Source of the DNA: Nitrosopumilales archaeon CG_4_9_14_0_2_um_filter_34_16
Lineage (GTDB): Archaea > Thermoproteota > Nitrososphaeria > Nitrososphaerales > Nitrosopumilaceae
Direction: 5' to 3'
DNA: 19,138 nt
Assembly: GCA_002788515.1 (NCBI GenBank)
Contig: PFRJ01000121.1
Location: 1 to 19,138 of the forward strand
Shown here: piece by piece, positions 1 to 6,621 of the stretch
Position numbering within the stretch: the stretch's first letter is position 1
Layout of the letters: every line of letters starts with the position of its first letter
Translations under genes and position numbers: made by a program
Notes under the pieces: generated by a model
The model's input: the letters and a program-made list of their open reading frames with translations, nothing else
Database searches by the model: none
Told to the model about the DNA's origin: nothing

Positions 1-42
1 TTACGTGTTATGTGCACATGAGCGTAGTCTAACTTTGATAGA

Positions 43-57
43 TTTTTAATTAATTAA
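43..57 (+). promoter_or_regulatory. Possible TATA box for the tmk operon
   Basis: An AT-only stretch (ttttt followed by repeated aatt units) lies about 21-35 bases before the tmk ATG, the distance expected for leaderless archaeal transcription. The stretch is low-complexity, so the exact box cannot be fixed. Bases 1-42 hold only a possible 3' end of an upstream gene (stop codons occur in all three plus frames) and a 10-base palindrome, atgtgcacat, at about 10-19. Confidence 0.3.
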
Positions 58-77
58 TTTCTCAGTTTTGATAACTT

Positions 78-659
78 ATGATAATTGTAATTGAGGGTGG
101 AGACCAAGCAGGCAAATTAACCCAATCAACTTTATTGGAAAAAACCCTAAAAAAAAGAAAGATCAAGACCAAATTATTTCATTTTCCTGATTATAAAACT
201 CCTGTAGGAAAAGAGATTAGGAAATATTTGGATGGAAAAAGGAAATTTCCTCCTCAAGTAATTCACTGTCTTTTAGCAGCCAATAGATGGGAAAAACTAC
301 AAGAAATCTTAACCGCACAGGAAAAAAATTCTGTTTTGATAATGAATAGGTATTATCATTCCAATTTGGTTTATGGTTTAGCAAATGGTTTGAAGCAAAA
401 ATGGCTTGAAAGCCTTGACGAAGGTTTACCAAAAGCAGATCTTGTTATTTTACTTGATGTAACACAAAAAGAATCATTTCGTCGACAAAAAACACACAGA
501 GATAAATTTGAAAAAAATGAAGAATTTTTAAACAAAATTTCTAAAATCTATCGTATCACTGCAAAGAAAAAACATTGGAAAATAATTGATGCATCAAAAT
601 CTAAGGAAGAGGTTCATTTGGAAATTATGAAAATATTCTCAAAAAAATTAGGCTTATGA
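78..659 (+). CDS. tmk: Thymidylate kinase (dTMP kinase)
   Basis: Predicted to phosphorylate dTMP to dTDP with ATP in the cytoplasm, in dTTP synthesis. The 193-residue length is normal for the family. The N-terminus has the P-loop region EGGDQAGKLTQ (residues 6-16), a fold-typical HFPDY stretch near residues 35-39, an AANRWE motif (68-73, as in eukaryote-like TMP kinases) and the NRYYHS motif at 90-95, which corresponds to the usual DRY motif. A basic LID-like segment (about 130-150) follows. Two positions are unusual: the Ser/Thr normally directly after the P-loop lysine is Leu14 (a Thr follows at 15), and the Asp of DRY is Asn90. The first gene of an operon, it overlaps the next ORF by 4 bases (ATGA). 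Family assignment is firm; full activity is inferred. Confidence 0.88.
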   Translation: MIIVIEGGDQAGKLTQSTLLEKTLKKRKIKTKLFHFPDYKTPVGKEIRKYLDGKRKFPPQVIHCLLAANRWEKLQEILTAQEKNSVLIMNRYYHSNLVYGLANGLKQKWLESLDEGLPKADLVILLDVTQKESFRRQKTHRDKFEKNEEFLNKISKIYRITAKKKHWKIIDASKSKEEVHLEIMKIFSKKLGL

Positions 660-1891
660 AAAAAAATTATCTAGACATTATTGATCCAATTCATGATTTT
701 ATCCGTGTATATGAACATGAACTATCAATAATTGATAGTCCTATTTTTCAAAGATTGAGGAGAATAAAACAACTCTCTGGTGCACATTTAACATATCCTG
801 CAGCTCAACATACAAGATTTGAACACTCACTGGGAGTTATGCACATAACTAGTCAAGCAGGTCATGCATTACTTGAAAAAGATATTTTAAAATCTGATTA
901 CATTGAAATTCTTCGTTTAGCTGGTCTCTTACACGATATAGGTCATGGTCCTTTCTCTCATCTTTTTGAAGAAATAATTCAACAAAAGAAAATTTCACAT
1001 GAAGATTTTGGTAAAAAGATCATTTTAAAATCTGAAATTGGTGATAATTTATCAAAAAATGGTTTTGATAAAAAACTAATTACTGAAATTGCATTTGGAG
1101 AATCAAAATATCAATTCATGAATGAGATTGTTTCGGGTGCATTGAGTGCCGACATGATGGATTATTTACTACGTGATGGATATTTTACTGGTGCTGAACA
1201 TGCAAAAATTGATCATAAAAGAATCACACAGTCACTTGATGTATACAAGAAAAAATTGGCTTTGGAGCGTTCGGCGTTGTATTCTTTTGAATCAATGATG
1301 CATTCCAGATATCAAATGTTCAAGGCAGTGTATTTTCATAAAACTGTGCGTGCAGCAGAAGTTATGTTAATTGAGGCATTAAGATTGTCTGATGATGAGT
1401 TTGGTTTTACATCTTTTAATCTAGATGAGTTTGTCAAACTCACAGATGAATATGTTTTATCCACTTTGATCTCATCAAAATCTTCTGAATTAAAAAGAGC
1501 TAGACAATTTGCAATCGATTATCAAAACAGAAAATTACTGAAATGTGTATTTGAGAGCATACTTACAGGACGTACTAATTTGAAAAAAACTCGAACTGTC
1601 GAACTTAGAACTGAAATTTCCAAAAAATCTAAAGTTGATGAAAATGAGATTTTTGTAGATAGTTCTGTCACTCCATCTATTCCTCTTGCACCATCAAAAA
1701 ATGAGTCAAAATCTATAATCTTGATTACTTCTGAAAATGGAAAATCATCTGCAAAGGAAATGTCAATTTCGGAAATACCTGTGGTTTCAGCTATTTCTGG
1801 ATTCATGAACATACTTAGAATCTACACTCATGATAAGAACAGAAAGAAAGTTGAAATTGCCGCAAAATCAATCCTTGGTGATCTAAAATGA
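656..1891 (+). CDS. HD-domain phosphohydrolase, SAMHD1/dGTPase-like
   Basis: A 411-residue metal-dependent HD phosphohydrolase. The metal-binding set is visible: HTRFEHS (His57), LLHDIGHGPFSH (His93, Asp94) and Asp166 in GALSADMMDYLLRDGYF, matching the H...HD...D arrangement of SAMHD1 and related deoxynucleoside triphosphate triphosphohydrolases. The N-terminal DPIHDFI motif is also typical. The C-terminal third (from about residue 300) is lysine- and serine-rich and less recognisable. Its start overlaps tmk by 4 bases and its end overlaps the UMP kinase start by 4 bases (ATGA junctions), so the three are probably translationally coupled. Hydrolysis of dNTPs to deoxynucleosides is inferred from family and context; other HD-superfamily substrates remain possible. 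Confidence 0.85.
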   Translation: MKKNYLDIIDPIHDFIRVYEHELSIIDSPIFQRLRRIKQLSGAHLTYPAAQHTRFEHSLGVMHITSQAGHALLEKDILKSDYIEILRLAGLLHDIGHGPFSHLFEEIIQQKKISHEDFGKKIILKSEIGDNLSKNGFDKKLITEIAFGESKYQFMNEIVSGALSADMMDYLLRDGYFTGAEHAKIDHKRITQSLDVYKKKLALERSALYSFESMMHSRYQMFKAVYFHKTVRAAEVMLIEALRLSDDEFGFTSFNLDEFVKLTDEYVLSTLISSKSSELKRARQFAIDYQNRKLLKCVFESILTGRTNLKKTRTVELRTEISKKSKVDENEIFVDSSVTPSIPLAPSKNESKSIILITSENGKSSAKEMSISEIPVVSAISGFMNILRIYTHDKNRKKVEIAAKSILGDLK

Positions 1892-2571
1892 AAAAACGAA
1901 TTGTTATCAAATTATCTGGAAGAGTTTTTGGTATGGATAATGTCAAAGTTTTAAAAGATTATGCAGAATTTCTGGTAAAAATTAGTAAGATTTGTCAGCC
2001 AATTGTAGTTGCCGGAGGAGGAAATATCGCACGTCATTACATCTCTCATGCAAGATCCTCAGGAGCTGATGAATCCACTCTTGATGAATTAGGAATAGAA
2101 ATTTCAAGACTTAATGCCAAACTACTGATTTATGCTTTAAAGAACAAAGCATATTCACATCCTCCAACTACTTTACAAGAAGTTAGACATGCTGTAGATG
2201 ATGGATTAATTGTTGTAACTGGTGGTCTGCATCCTGGTCAAAGTACTAATGGTACTGCAGCATTGATTGCAGAAAAAATACAAGCTGAACAATTTCTTAA
2301 CGCTACAGATGTTGATGGTGTTTATGATATGGATCCTAACAAATTCAAAAAAGCAAAAAAATTCAAACGAATTGAAATAAAAAATTTGAAAAACATGTTA
2401 GTCCATGAGGATTCTGTTGCAGGAGGTTATGACTTGATGGATATTGTTGCTCTAAAAATCATTGAGCGATCCAAAATAAAAACAAGAATTATAAAAGCTG
2501 ATCCAAAAATAATTGAAAAAGCCATTAAAGGTGATGATATTGGTACAGAAATAATTCTCAGCTTGAAATAA
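1888..2571 (+). CDS. pyrH: UMP kinase, archaeal type
   Basis: Phosphorylates UMP to UDP using ATP, feeding UTP, CTP and, indirectly, dTMP synthesis. The 227-residue protein belongs to the amino acid kinase family: KLSG near residues 8-11, the nucleotide/phosphate loop AGGGN (about 42-46), GLHPGQSTNGTAA (about 113-125), the NATDVDGVYDMDP segment (about 138-150) characteristic of UMP kinases, and a C-terminal VAGGYDLMDIVA motif. The short archaeal length matches the family. It is third in the operon with tmk and the HD hydrolase, overlapping the latter by 4 bases. Its stop codon directly abuts that of the convergent downstream gene, with no spacer. Confidence 0.94.
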   Translation: MKKRIVIKLSGRVFGMDNVKVLKDYAEFLVKISKICQPIVVAGGGNIARHYISHARSSGADESTLDELGIEISRLNAKLLIYALKNKAYSHPPTTLQEVRHAVDDGLIVVTGGLHPGQSTNGTAALIAEKIQAEQFLNATDVDGVYDMDPNKFKKAKKFKRIEIKNLKNMLVHEDSVAGGYDLMDIVALKIIERSKIKTRIIKADPKIIEKAIKGDDIGTEIILSLK

Positions 2572-2928
2572 TCATTCAGAAATATCATTTTGAACTGTTG
2601 GCCTTGTTTCAGACCAAATCTGAATTTGTTTTTCTGGATACTCTGGCATTCCTGATTCTCGTAATTTTTTATAAATTGATAATGCCTCTTCCATTTTCAC
2701 AGCCTTTGATTGAGCCTTTGTAAAACCATCTTTATCTGTAATTATTACTACATATCCATCTGGTGAATTAATCACTGCGGTGAATTCTTCTTCTCCTACT
2801 GGATGAAATTTGCCATCAATTTTTTTAGTCGTCAAAGTTAACATGCCAAATCCAGATGCCTCAAACATTTTCATTTGAGATTTACTTGCTCTTTGTTTTC
2901 CTTGTTGGACTGCTTGAAAGTACTGCAT
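2572..2928 (-). CDS. Small hypothetical protein, probably lineage-restricted
   Basis: A 118-residue protein of unknown function. It has a Gln/Lys-rich amphipathic N-terminus (about 1-25), a central part of alternating hydrophobic residues that looks like beta strands (about 27-80, including GYVVIITDKDG), and an acidic, charged C-terminus ending near EIW/RPTVQ-type residues. No signal peptide, membrane segment or cysteine motif is seen. The ATG at 2926-2928 has an AT-rich TATA-like box about 23-30 bases upstream, consistent with a leaderless mRNA. It converges on pyrH with zero intergenic bases. The intact frame, good promoter and position suggest a real cytoplasmic gene, but I recognise no domain. 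Confidence 0.7.
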   Translation of the reverse strand: MQYFQAVQQGKQRASKSQMKMFEASGFGMLTLTTKKIDGKFHPVGEEEFTAVINSPDGYVVIITDKDGFTKAQSKAVKMEEALSIYKKLRESGMPEYPEKQIQIWSETRPTVQNDISE

Positions 2929-2950
2929 ATTTTTTTAAATGATTGTAATG

Positions 2951-2958
2951 ATATAATA
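2951..2958. promoter_or_regulatory. TATA-like box shared by divergent genes
   Basis: The box atataata is nearly symmetrical. For the minus gene it sits 23-30 bases before the ATG at 2928 (leaderless spacing). For the plus gene at 2999 it sits 41-48 bases upstream, which would leave a short leader containing the purine-rich agagg (about 2982-2986) as a ribosome binding site. Whether one box serves both directions is inferred from spacing only. Confidence 0.45.
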
Positions 2959-2998
2959 ACTGTCTCAACACTTAAGACATCAGAGGAAATAGAAAAAT

Positions 2999-3553
2999 AT
3001 GAATCCTAAAATCTTTGTTGGTATAGCAGTTGCAACACTTGCTGCAATTTTAGGAGGAATTCTTTTAATGGGTCCAACAATTGTCATACCTTCTAGTGAT
3101 AATATCACTGAAATTCAAAATTCAGAACAAGCAAAACCATTACAAATTGAATTAGAAGATATTTCCGTTTCCAAAATATCTGAACGATCATCCACTATTG
3201 AAATTGCATTTAAAATTTCTAATCCTAATACACGTTCTGTTATAGTTCAAACTATGGATTATCAATTATTTGAAACAGATTATTCTAATTCTGAGCAACT
3301 TGCAGGTGGTGAAATAGGAAGTCGACCTGAGGGCATGGTTGAGTTTGGTTCAAATTACTATACGCTTCTAGGTGAAAACTCAATTACTCTTCGGGATACT
3401 ATCACATTGAGAAATTCTGGGAATGCTCCTGAACTATGGGATGCTTTAAAAGATGATACTGCCACTTGGCGAGTTTCTGGTACTGTGTTCTATAATCTAA
3501 GCTCAATGACTAGTGGTCAAGAAAATACATTGAATTTTGAATTTACCAAGTAA
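2999..3553 (+). CDS. Membrane-anchored LEA14/WHy-like protein
   Basis: A 184-residue protein with one N-terminal hydrophobic segment (about residues 5-30) and almost no basic residues after it, so it is probably anchored in the membrane with the rest outside the cell. The ectodomain is beta-rich. The stretch STIEIAFKISNPNTRSVIVQ (about 65-84) has the look of LEA14/WHy domains, where a conserved N-P pair follows a beta strand. Function is unknown; WHy-type domains are associated with stress tolerance in other organisms. A purine-rich leader with agagg precedes the ATG. It is a single-gene unit followed by an AT-rich hairpin. The domain assignment is tentative. Confidence 0.62.
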   Translation: MNPKIFVGIAVATLAAILGGILLMGPTIVIPSSDNITEIQNSEQAKPLQIELEDISVSKISERSSTIEIAFKISNPNTRSVIVQTMDYQLFETDYSNSEQLAGGEIGSRPEGMVEFGSNYYTLLGENSITLRDTITLRNSGNAPELWDALKDDTATWRVSGTVFYNLSSMTSGQENTLNFEFTK

Positions 3554-3561
3554 TCATATAG

Positions 3562-3597
3562 TATCATAAAATTTTAAAATTATGATAGTTTGTTTTT
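3562..3597 (+). terminator. AT-rich hairpin followed by a T-run
   Basis: Arms tatcataa (3562-3569) and ttatgata (3580-3587) are perfectly complementary around a 10-base AT-only centre. A T-run follows at 3593-3597. It lies 9 bases after the LEA-like gene and before the promoter of the 36-residue gene. It fits a terminator, although archaeal termination depends mostly on the T-run. Confidence 0.45.
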
Positions 3598-3618
3598 AGA
3601 GGAAAAATATTGGCAAAG

Positions 3619-3627
3619 TTATAAAAG
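3619..3627 (+). promoter_or_regulatory. TATA box of the 36-residue membrane protein gene
   Basis: The sequence ttataaaag lies 24-32 bases before the ATG at 3651 and is preceded by the purine-containing gcaaag, which could act as a BRE. The spacing implies transcription starting at or next to the ATG. It is one of the best TATA matches in the window. Confidence 0.6.
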
Positions 3628-3650
3628 CCCGTTTCATTGTTTTTTATTAA

Positions 3651-3761
3651 ATGGCAGAAGCAGGTATGGCCGCATTTGGCTCAGCAGTAGGAGTCGCAAT
3701 CGCACTAGCAGTAGTGTGTTTCGCTCTTCGTGGTAAAGGACATCCAGAACCACTAGATTAA
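3651..3761 (+). CDS. 36-residue single-pass membrane protein
   Basis: A complete short ORF from ATG to TAA. The product starts MAEAGMAAFGSAVGVAIALA, continues through one hydrophobic Ala/Val/Gly helix (about residues 8-26, with Cys23) and ends in a short basic, then acidic tail (RGKGHPEPLD). Reality is supported by a strong TATA box at leaderless distance, GC-richer third-codon positions than most neighbours (resembling amt, as expected for high expression), and a hairpin plus T-rich terminator directly after the stop. A minus-strand ORF covering this region is discarded because this gene has better signals. Function is unknown. It could be a small subunit of a membrane complex, but nothing in the sequence says which. 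Confidence 0.72.
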   Translation: MAEAGMAAFGSAVGVAIALAVVCFALRGKGHPEPLD

Positions 3762-3763
3762 AC

Positions 3764-3798
3764 AAAGGAATTTTTCCTTTACAATATTTTTCAATTTT
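3764..3798. terminator. Hairpin and T-runs between convergent genes
   Basis: Arms aaaggaa (3764-3770) and ttccttt (3774-3780) pair around a three-T loop. T-runs follow at about 3787-3799. This sits between the stop of the 36-residue gene and the stop of the convergent Cas4-like gene, so it probably ends the plus-strand transcript. Confidence 0.55.
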
Positions 3799-3800
3799 TA

Positions 3801-4448
3801 CTAGTCTTTCTTGCCCAATCCCAACATTTCTGCTAAGGATAGTTGCTTTGTATTTACTTTTTTCATGAAACATCTTTCATAATATTGACATTCAGAACAT
3901 TCAGTAGATGGTTCTAGGATGGGAGTTTTTTGTTCTTTAAGAAGATCATTTAGTACTCTTACTCTTCTAATAACTTCCTCAAACATCTTTTTGTTACGTG
4001 ATATTGAAAATGTAGTTTCTTTCTTGTCTCCAGTAATGTAAATGACAATTCCGTCTGTTTTGTCATATATCCACATACATGCATTAAGATACAAAACATC
4101 GTTTGCTTGAGGACTCTCTAACTCCGTTGTTGCTCCTCTGAATAAAAGAATCGAGTCATCTACTATCATATCTGCTTGTCCTTTCAGATTAATCTTGTCT
4201 ATGGCAAATTCCTTTGATTCGCTTCCATATTGTAATTTTCTAAGTAATCCTGATAGAAGTTCATTGAATCCTCTTCTTTCAATTTTTTGAGGATCAATTC
4301 TATCATAATACGAGCGTCTTAGACATTGGACGACTTCTTGAAGATGTATGGTTTGAATGTCTTTGGAATCTATGTCAATTTCTAATTCTTTTCCAATAGA
4401 ATCAATAGCATTTTGAACAATACTTCGAAAATCTCTATCCCCCATCAT
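3801..4448 (-). CDS. Cas4/Dna2-like PD-(D/E)XK family Fe-S protein, nuclease motif degenerate
   Basis: A 215-residue protein resembling Cas4 (RecB/Dna2-type) nucleases. One cysteine near the N-terminus (Cys42, in QCLRRSYYDR) and a C-terminal cluster CSECQYYERC (Cys184, 187, 193) match the four-cysteine Fe-S cluster of Cas4-like proteins. The core keeps the motif-II-like GQADMI (Asp93) and the downstream helix VLYLNACMWIY, which resembles the usual QLxxY element. Where the family has E-x-K, this protein reads LLFRGATT (101-108), so the catalytic Glu and Lys seem absent. There is no CRISPR array or other cas gene nearby, so a CRISPR role is not supported. It is more likely a stand-alone DNA-binding or repair-related protein. 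Two adjacent ATG codons (4448, 4445) are possible starts. Confidence 0.68.
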   Translation of the reverse strand: MMGDRDFRSIVQNAIDSIGKELEIDIDSKDIQTIHLQEVVQCLRRSYYDRIDPQKIERRGFNELLSGLLRKLQYGSESKEFAIDKINLKGQADMIVDDSILLFRGATTELESPQANDVLYLNACMWIYDKTDGIVIYITGDKKETTFSISRNKKMFEEVIRRVRVLNDLLKEQKTPILEPSTECSECQYYERCFMKKVNTKQLSLAEMLGLGKKD

Positions 4449-4474
4449 AATACATCATCTTCCTGCATGACTTC

Positions 4475-4482
4475 TTATACTT
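4475..4482 (-). promoter_or_regulatory. TATA-like box for the Cas4-like gene
   Basis: Read on the minus strand, aagtataa lies about 27-34 bases before the ATG at 4448. It slightly overlaps the stop codon of the preceding membrane-protein gene. This would let the Cas4-like gene be transcribed separately from the atpC unit. Confidence 0.4.
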
Positions 4483-4717
4483 AGCTCACGATTTTGGTTA
4501 TGAATTTTGAAATTTTTCCTGAAAAAGCTAGAATAACAAAATGTAATCCAAATCCTACAATTGCTCCAAGAATAAGTTCACCTGTTAGAAAATAAATCCC
4601 CAAAAATAATCCTAATGGAGGAAGTGCAAAAATCATGGCTAAAAATGAACTAATCCAGATAAACCTGATTAAAAGTTCTGTAGAAATTTCAGTTTTTTTC
4701 TTTGGAAAATTGAACAT
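4481..4717 (-). CDS. Small two-helix membrane protein downstream of atpC
   Basis: A 78-residue protein. After a basic N-terminus (MFNFPKKK) there are hydrophobic segments at about residues 17-45 and 47-66, with a Pro-Pro-Leu-Gly turn near 33-36, and a basic C-terminus. This suggests a short hairpin in the membrane with both ends in the cytoplasm. It starts 7 bases after the atpC stop, so the two are almost certainly cotranscribed. It has no resemblance to subunit F (soluble, about 100 residues) and no conserved membrane carboxylate like the proteolipid. An assembly or membrane-anchoring role for the ATP synthase is suggested only by linkage, by analogy with the small membrane protein AtpI of bacterial F-ATPase operons. 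Confidence 0.68.
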   Translation of the reverse strand: MFNFPKKKTEISTELLIRFIWISSFLAMIFALPPLGLFLGIYFLTGELILGAIVGFGLHFVILAFSGKISKFITKIVS

Positions 4718-4724
4718 TTTCGTC

Positions 4725-5762
4725 CTATTCTTGTTCTAGGATTAGCTTTGACATTGTAGTCTCAGTTGGTATTTTTTGTTCAACTGCAAAAGCAATTGCT
4801 GCAAGATTTCTAATCTCAAATGATGTTAATTTTGTGATTCCTACAATTGTTGCAAAGCTGAACATCTTTGTAAATGATCTTAATGATGCAGTATAGATTG
4901 CCATCTCAAATGCTCTTTCAAATTCAGCAATAGCATCTAATTCATTTTCAACTTGTGGGACTAAATCTTTGTATTTTGTATTTGATAATTCATTAAATGC
5001 ATCTCTGAGAGTTGCTGCTGCCATCATTCTTCCTAACAATTCTCTTGCAGGCGGATTGGTAACAATAACCAAATCTTGAATTTGCTCTTCCTGCAATCCC
5101 CAGAACTTTCCTCTAATTACACTCAAAATATTGTAAAAGTCAATATCCATTGAAACTATCTTTGTTGCCTCTTTATCAGAATAGTTTTTCATTGCACCTG
5201 CTAGATGTTGGAATAATATTTTATCAAAATATGTATCAAATACTTGGAGATTCTTCTTTTCGTTGTATAATGCGGCAGCCTTTGTAATCTCATCTGCAAA
5301 TTGAACAGAATTCAAACTTGCAACTGCTTCTTCAAAGTCCTTTGAAACAAGTGCTTTAATTATAATATCTCTTTGTTTGATTAATTCTTCAGCATGTAGG
5401 TTTACATGAGATTCTATATCTTCTTGTGCTTTTCCTAATATTTTGCCTTTTAAAATTAATTTTAGATTTGAAACAATGAATTTCATATAGTATGCATCTA
5501 AAACACCAGAATTACCTGATGTCTTTGCAATGGAATAATGAATATCTGCTAATTTGCTTCTTAGAGCTGATTCGATATTTTGTGAAGTATATGGTTTTTG
5601 AACATCAGCTACGGCATCCCCATATACGGTATTTTTGATTCTTGTCATCAGCTCTTCTAAATCTCGTGATTCAGCAAGCGTCTGAAAATCAGACTTTGTA
5701 AGTAATTTACCTCTTTTACTATATGCTTTTACGGAGGCATAGACATTCTTAGAACCACCCAT
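4725..5762 (-). CDS. atpC: A-type ATP synthase subunit C
   Basis: Subunit C (the V-ATPase subunit d/AC39 family) is the funnel-like socket that joins the central stalk to the membrane rotor. The protein is almost entirely helical, 345 residues from the chosen start, as expected. Typical features are the N-terminal GGSKNVYASVKAYSKRGKLL, the DLEELM segment, AYYMKFIVSNLKLILKGK near residue 100, and the repeated pattern near DFYNILSVIRGKFWG (about 208-222). I prefer the ATG at 5762 over the TTG three codons upstream (5771) because it begins the conserved part and has a TATA-like box (about 5787-5796) at a fitting distance. The gene is separated from the other ATP synthase genes by amt and the sulfurtransferase, unlike the single operon common in Euryarchaeota. 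Confidence 0.9.
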   Translation of the reverse strand: MGGSKNVYASVKAYSKRGKLLTKSDFQTLAESRDLEELMTRIKNTVYGDAVADVQKPYTSQNIESALRSKLADIHYSIAKTSGNSGVLDAYYMKFIVSNLKLILKGKILGKAQEDIESHVNLHAEELIKQRDIIIKALVSKDFEEAVASLNSVQFADEITKAAALYNEKKNLQVFDTYFDKILFQHLAGAMKNYSDKEATKIVSMDIDFYNILSVIRGKFWGLQEEQIQDLVIVTNPPARELLGRMMAAATLRDAFNELSNTKYKDLVPQVENELDAIAEFERAFEMAIYTASLRSFTKMFSFATIVGITKLTSFEIRNLAAIAFAVEQKIPTETTMSKLILEQE

Positions 5763-5825
5763 TTCGATCAACCTTCTTTAGGCAACTGATTTTAATGTTT
5801 GGCGATCTGTTCCTGAGAACAATTT

Positions 5826-6494
5826 TTACGTAATTTTATCTAAAAATATCATGGCTTCGTCTTTTTCCTGTTTTGACAGTTTTACAAAGGCTGAAAGAAT
5901 CTCTTTTTGTATAATTAGTGACTCATCTGAAATGTCTTTTAATTTTGATAGATCAAAGGGGAGCAATTCACTTATTTTATTATCGCAGAATGCTTTTACA
6001 TATTTTTGGAAAATTGAGTATGTAAAAGTTGGACTTGTCTTTAAAAGACCAGTTAGGATCTTTTCAAATTCTTTTTCGCTAGGATCGGATTTTGAAAAAA
6101 ACGCCGCCAAAAGATTTTCTTTATTTTTACTTTCACTGATTGATAATGCTATGAGTGTTCCTTTTTTTGTTAGGTGATAATATGGAATACCTTTCTCTTG
6201 TAATGCTTTTGGACCTCTTTTTAGAGGCAATCTTCCATCCTCTTCAGCGATCTCCATAGGAAGCAAGATTTCATCAAGATCTCGAAATATTCCTGAATAG
6301 ATATTCTTCCAAGTGATGTTGTGTTTTTTTGCTATTCTTTGGGAAATTCCCGTTCTTGTTCTTTCTGCTGGATTGGCATTGCTACCGAGAATAGTGATGA
6401 TCGCTCTTTGCCTGTTTGCTTCTCCGGTAAGATCTTCGCCCTTTGTCTTGAATGTATCAAATATGGCTAGTTTTGTATTGGATTTGATCTTCAT
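5826..6494 (-). CDS. Putative winged-helix DNA-binding protein divergent from amt
   Basis: A 222-residue protein that I do not recognise by name. The N-terminal half suggests DNA binding. Residues about 21-62 contain helical segments with GISQRIAKKHNITWKNIYSG, resembling a helix-turn-helix in which the second helix is rich in Lys/Asn/Trp. Residues 103-115 (IPYYHLTKKGTLI) look like the wing strand of winged-helix proteins. The C-terminal half (about 120-222) is helical and charged. There is no membrane segment. It is divergently transcribed from amt across 127 bases and lies 63 bases upstream of atpC. Unlike many genes here it has a strong Shine-Dalgarno sequence. A regulatory role for amt or atpC is inferred from position only. 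Confidence 0.6.
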   Translation of the reverse strand: MKIKSNTKLAIFDTFKTKGEDLTGEANRQRAIITILGSNANPAERTRTGISQRIAKKHNITWKNIYSGIFRDLDEILLPMEIAEEDGRLPLKRGPKALQEKGIPYYHLTKKGTLIALSISESKNKENLLAAFFSKSDPSEKEFEKILTGLLKTSPTFTYSIFQKYVKAFCDNKISELLPFDLSKLKDISDESLIIQKEILSAFVKLSKQEKDEAMIFLDKIT

Positions 6495-6498
6495 TTAG

Positions 6499-6505
6499 TC
6501 ACCTT
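6499..6505 (-). promoter_or_regulatory. Strong Shine-Dalgarno of the winged-helix-like gene
   Basis: On the minus strand aaggtga stands 4 bases before the ATG at 6494, an excellent match to an archaeal anti-Shine-Dalgarno. It fixes this start and implies a leadered mRNA, in contrast to the leaderless spacing seen at most other promoters here. Confidence 0.65.
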
Positions 6506-6590
6506 TATCATAATTTTCATCTTTTATGTTACTATCAGAATATACTAAAATATAATAATTTACTTTTTTGTATGCTTTCTAGTCTTCAAT

Positions 6591-6600
6591 GCTTAAATAA
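6591..6600 (+). promoter_or_regulatory. TATA-like box for amt
   Basis: The sequence gcttaaataa is centred about 26 bases before the amt ATG, so a leaderless transcript is expected. The 127-base divergent spacer (6495-6621) also holds AT-rich tracts at about 6541-6560 that could be the minus-strand promoter of the winged-helix-like gene. Confidence 0.5.
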
Positions 6601-6621
6601 TTTTCAATTTCGATAAATTTA

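Noticed and set aside
10..19. Palindrome atgtgcacat near the left edge, considered as an operator or attachment site.
   Set aside because: Ten bases is short, there is no second copy seen, and it lies at the edge where an upstream gene may end.
3634..3873. 79-residue minus-strand ORF opposite the 36-residue gene.
   Set aside because: It overlaps the Cas4-like gene in another frame and lacks promoter and domain signals; the plus-strand small gene explains the region better.
3801..4448. A CRISPR-Cas locus around the Cas4-like protein.
   Set aside because: No repeat-spacer array or other cas genes are visible and the nuclease motif is degenerate.
5763..5771. TTG start for AtpC three codons earlier.
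   Set aside because: The ATG at 5762 begins the conserved part and has suitable promoter spacing; the difference is only three residues and cannot be settled fully.
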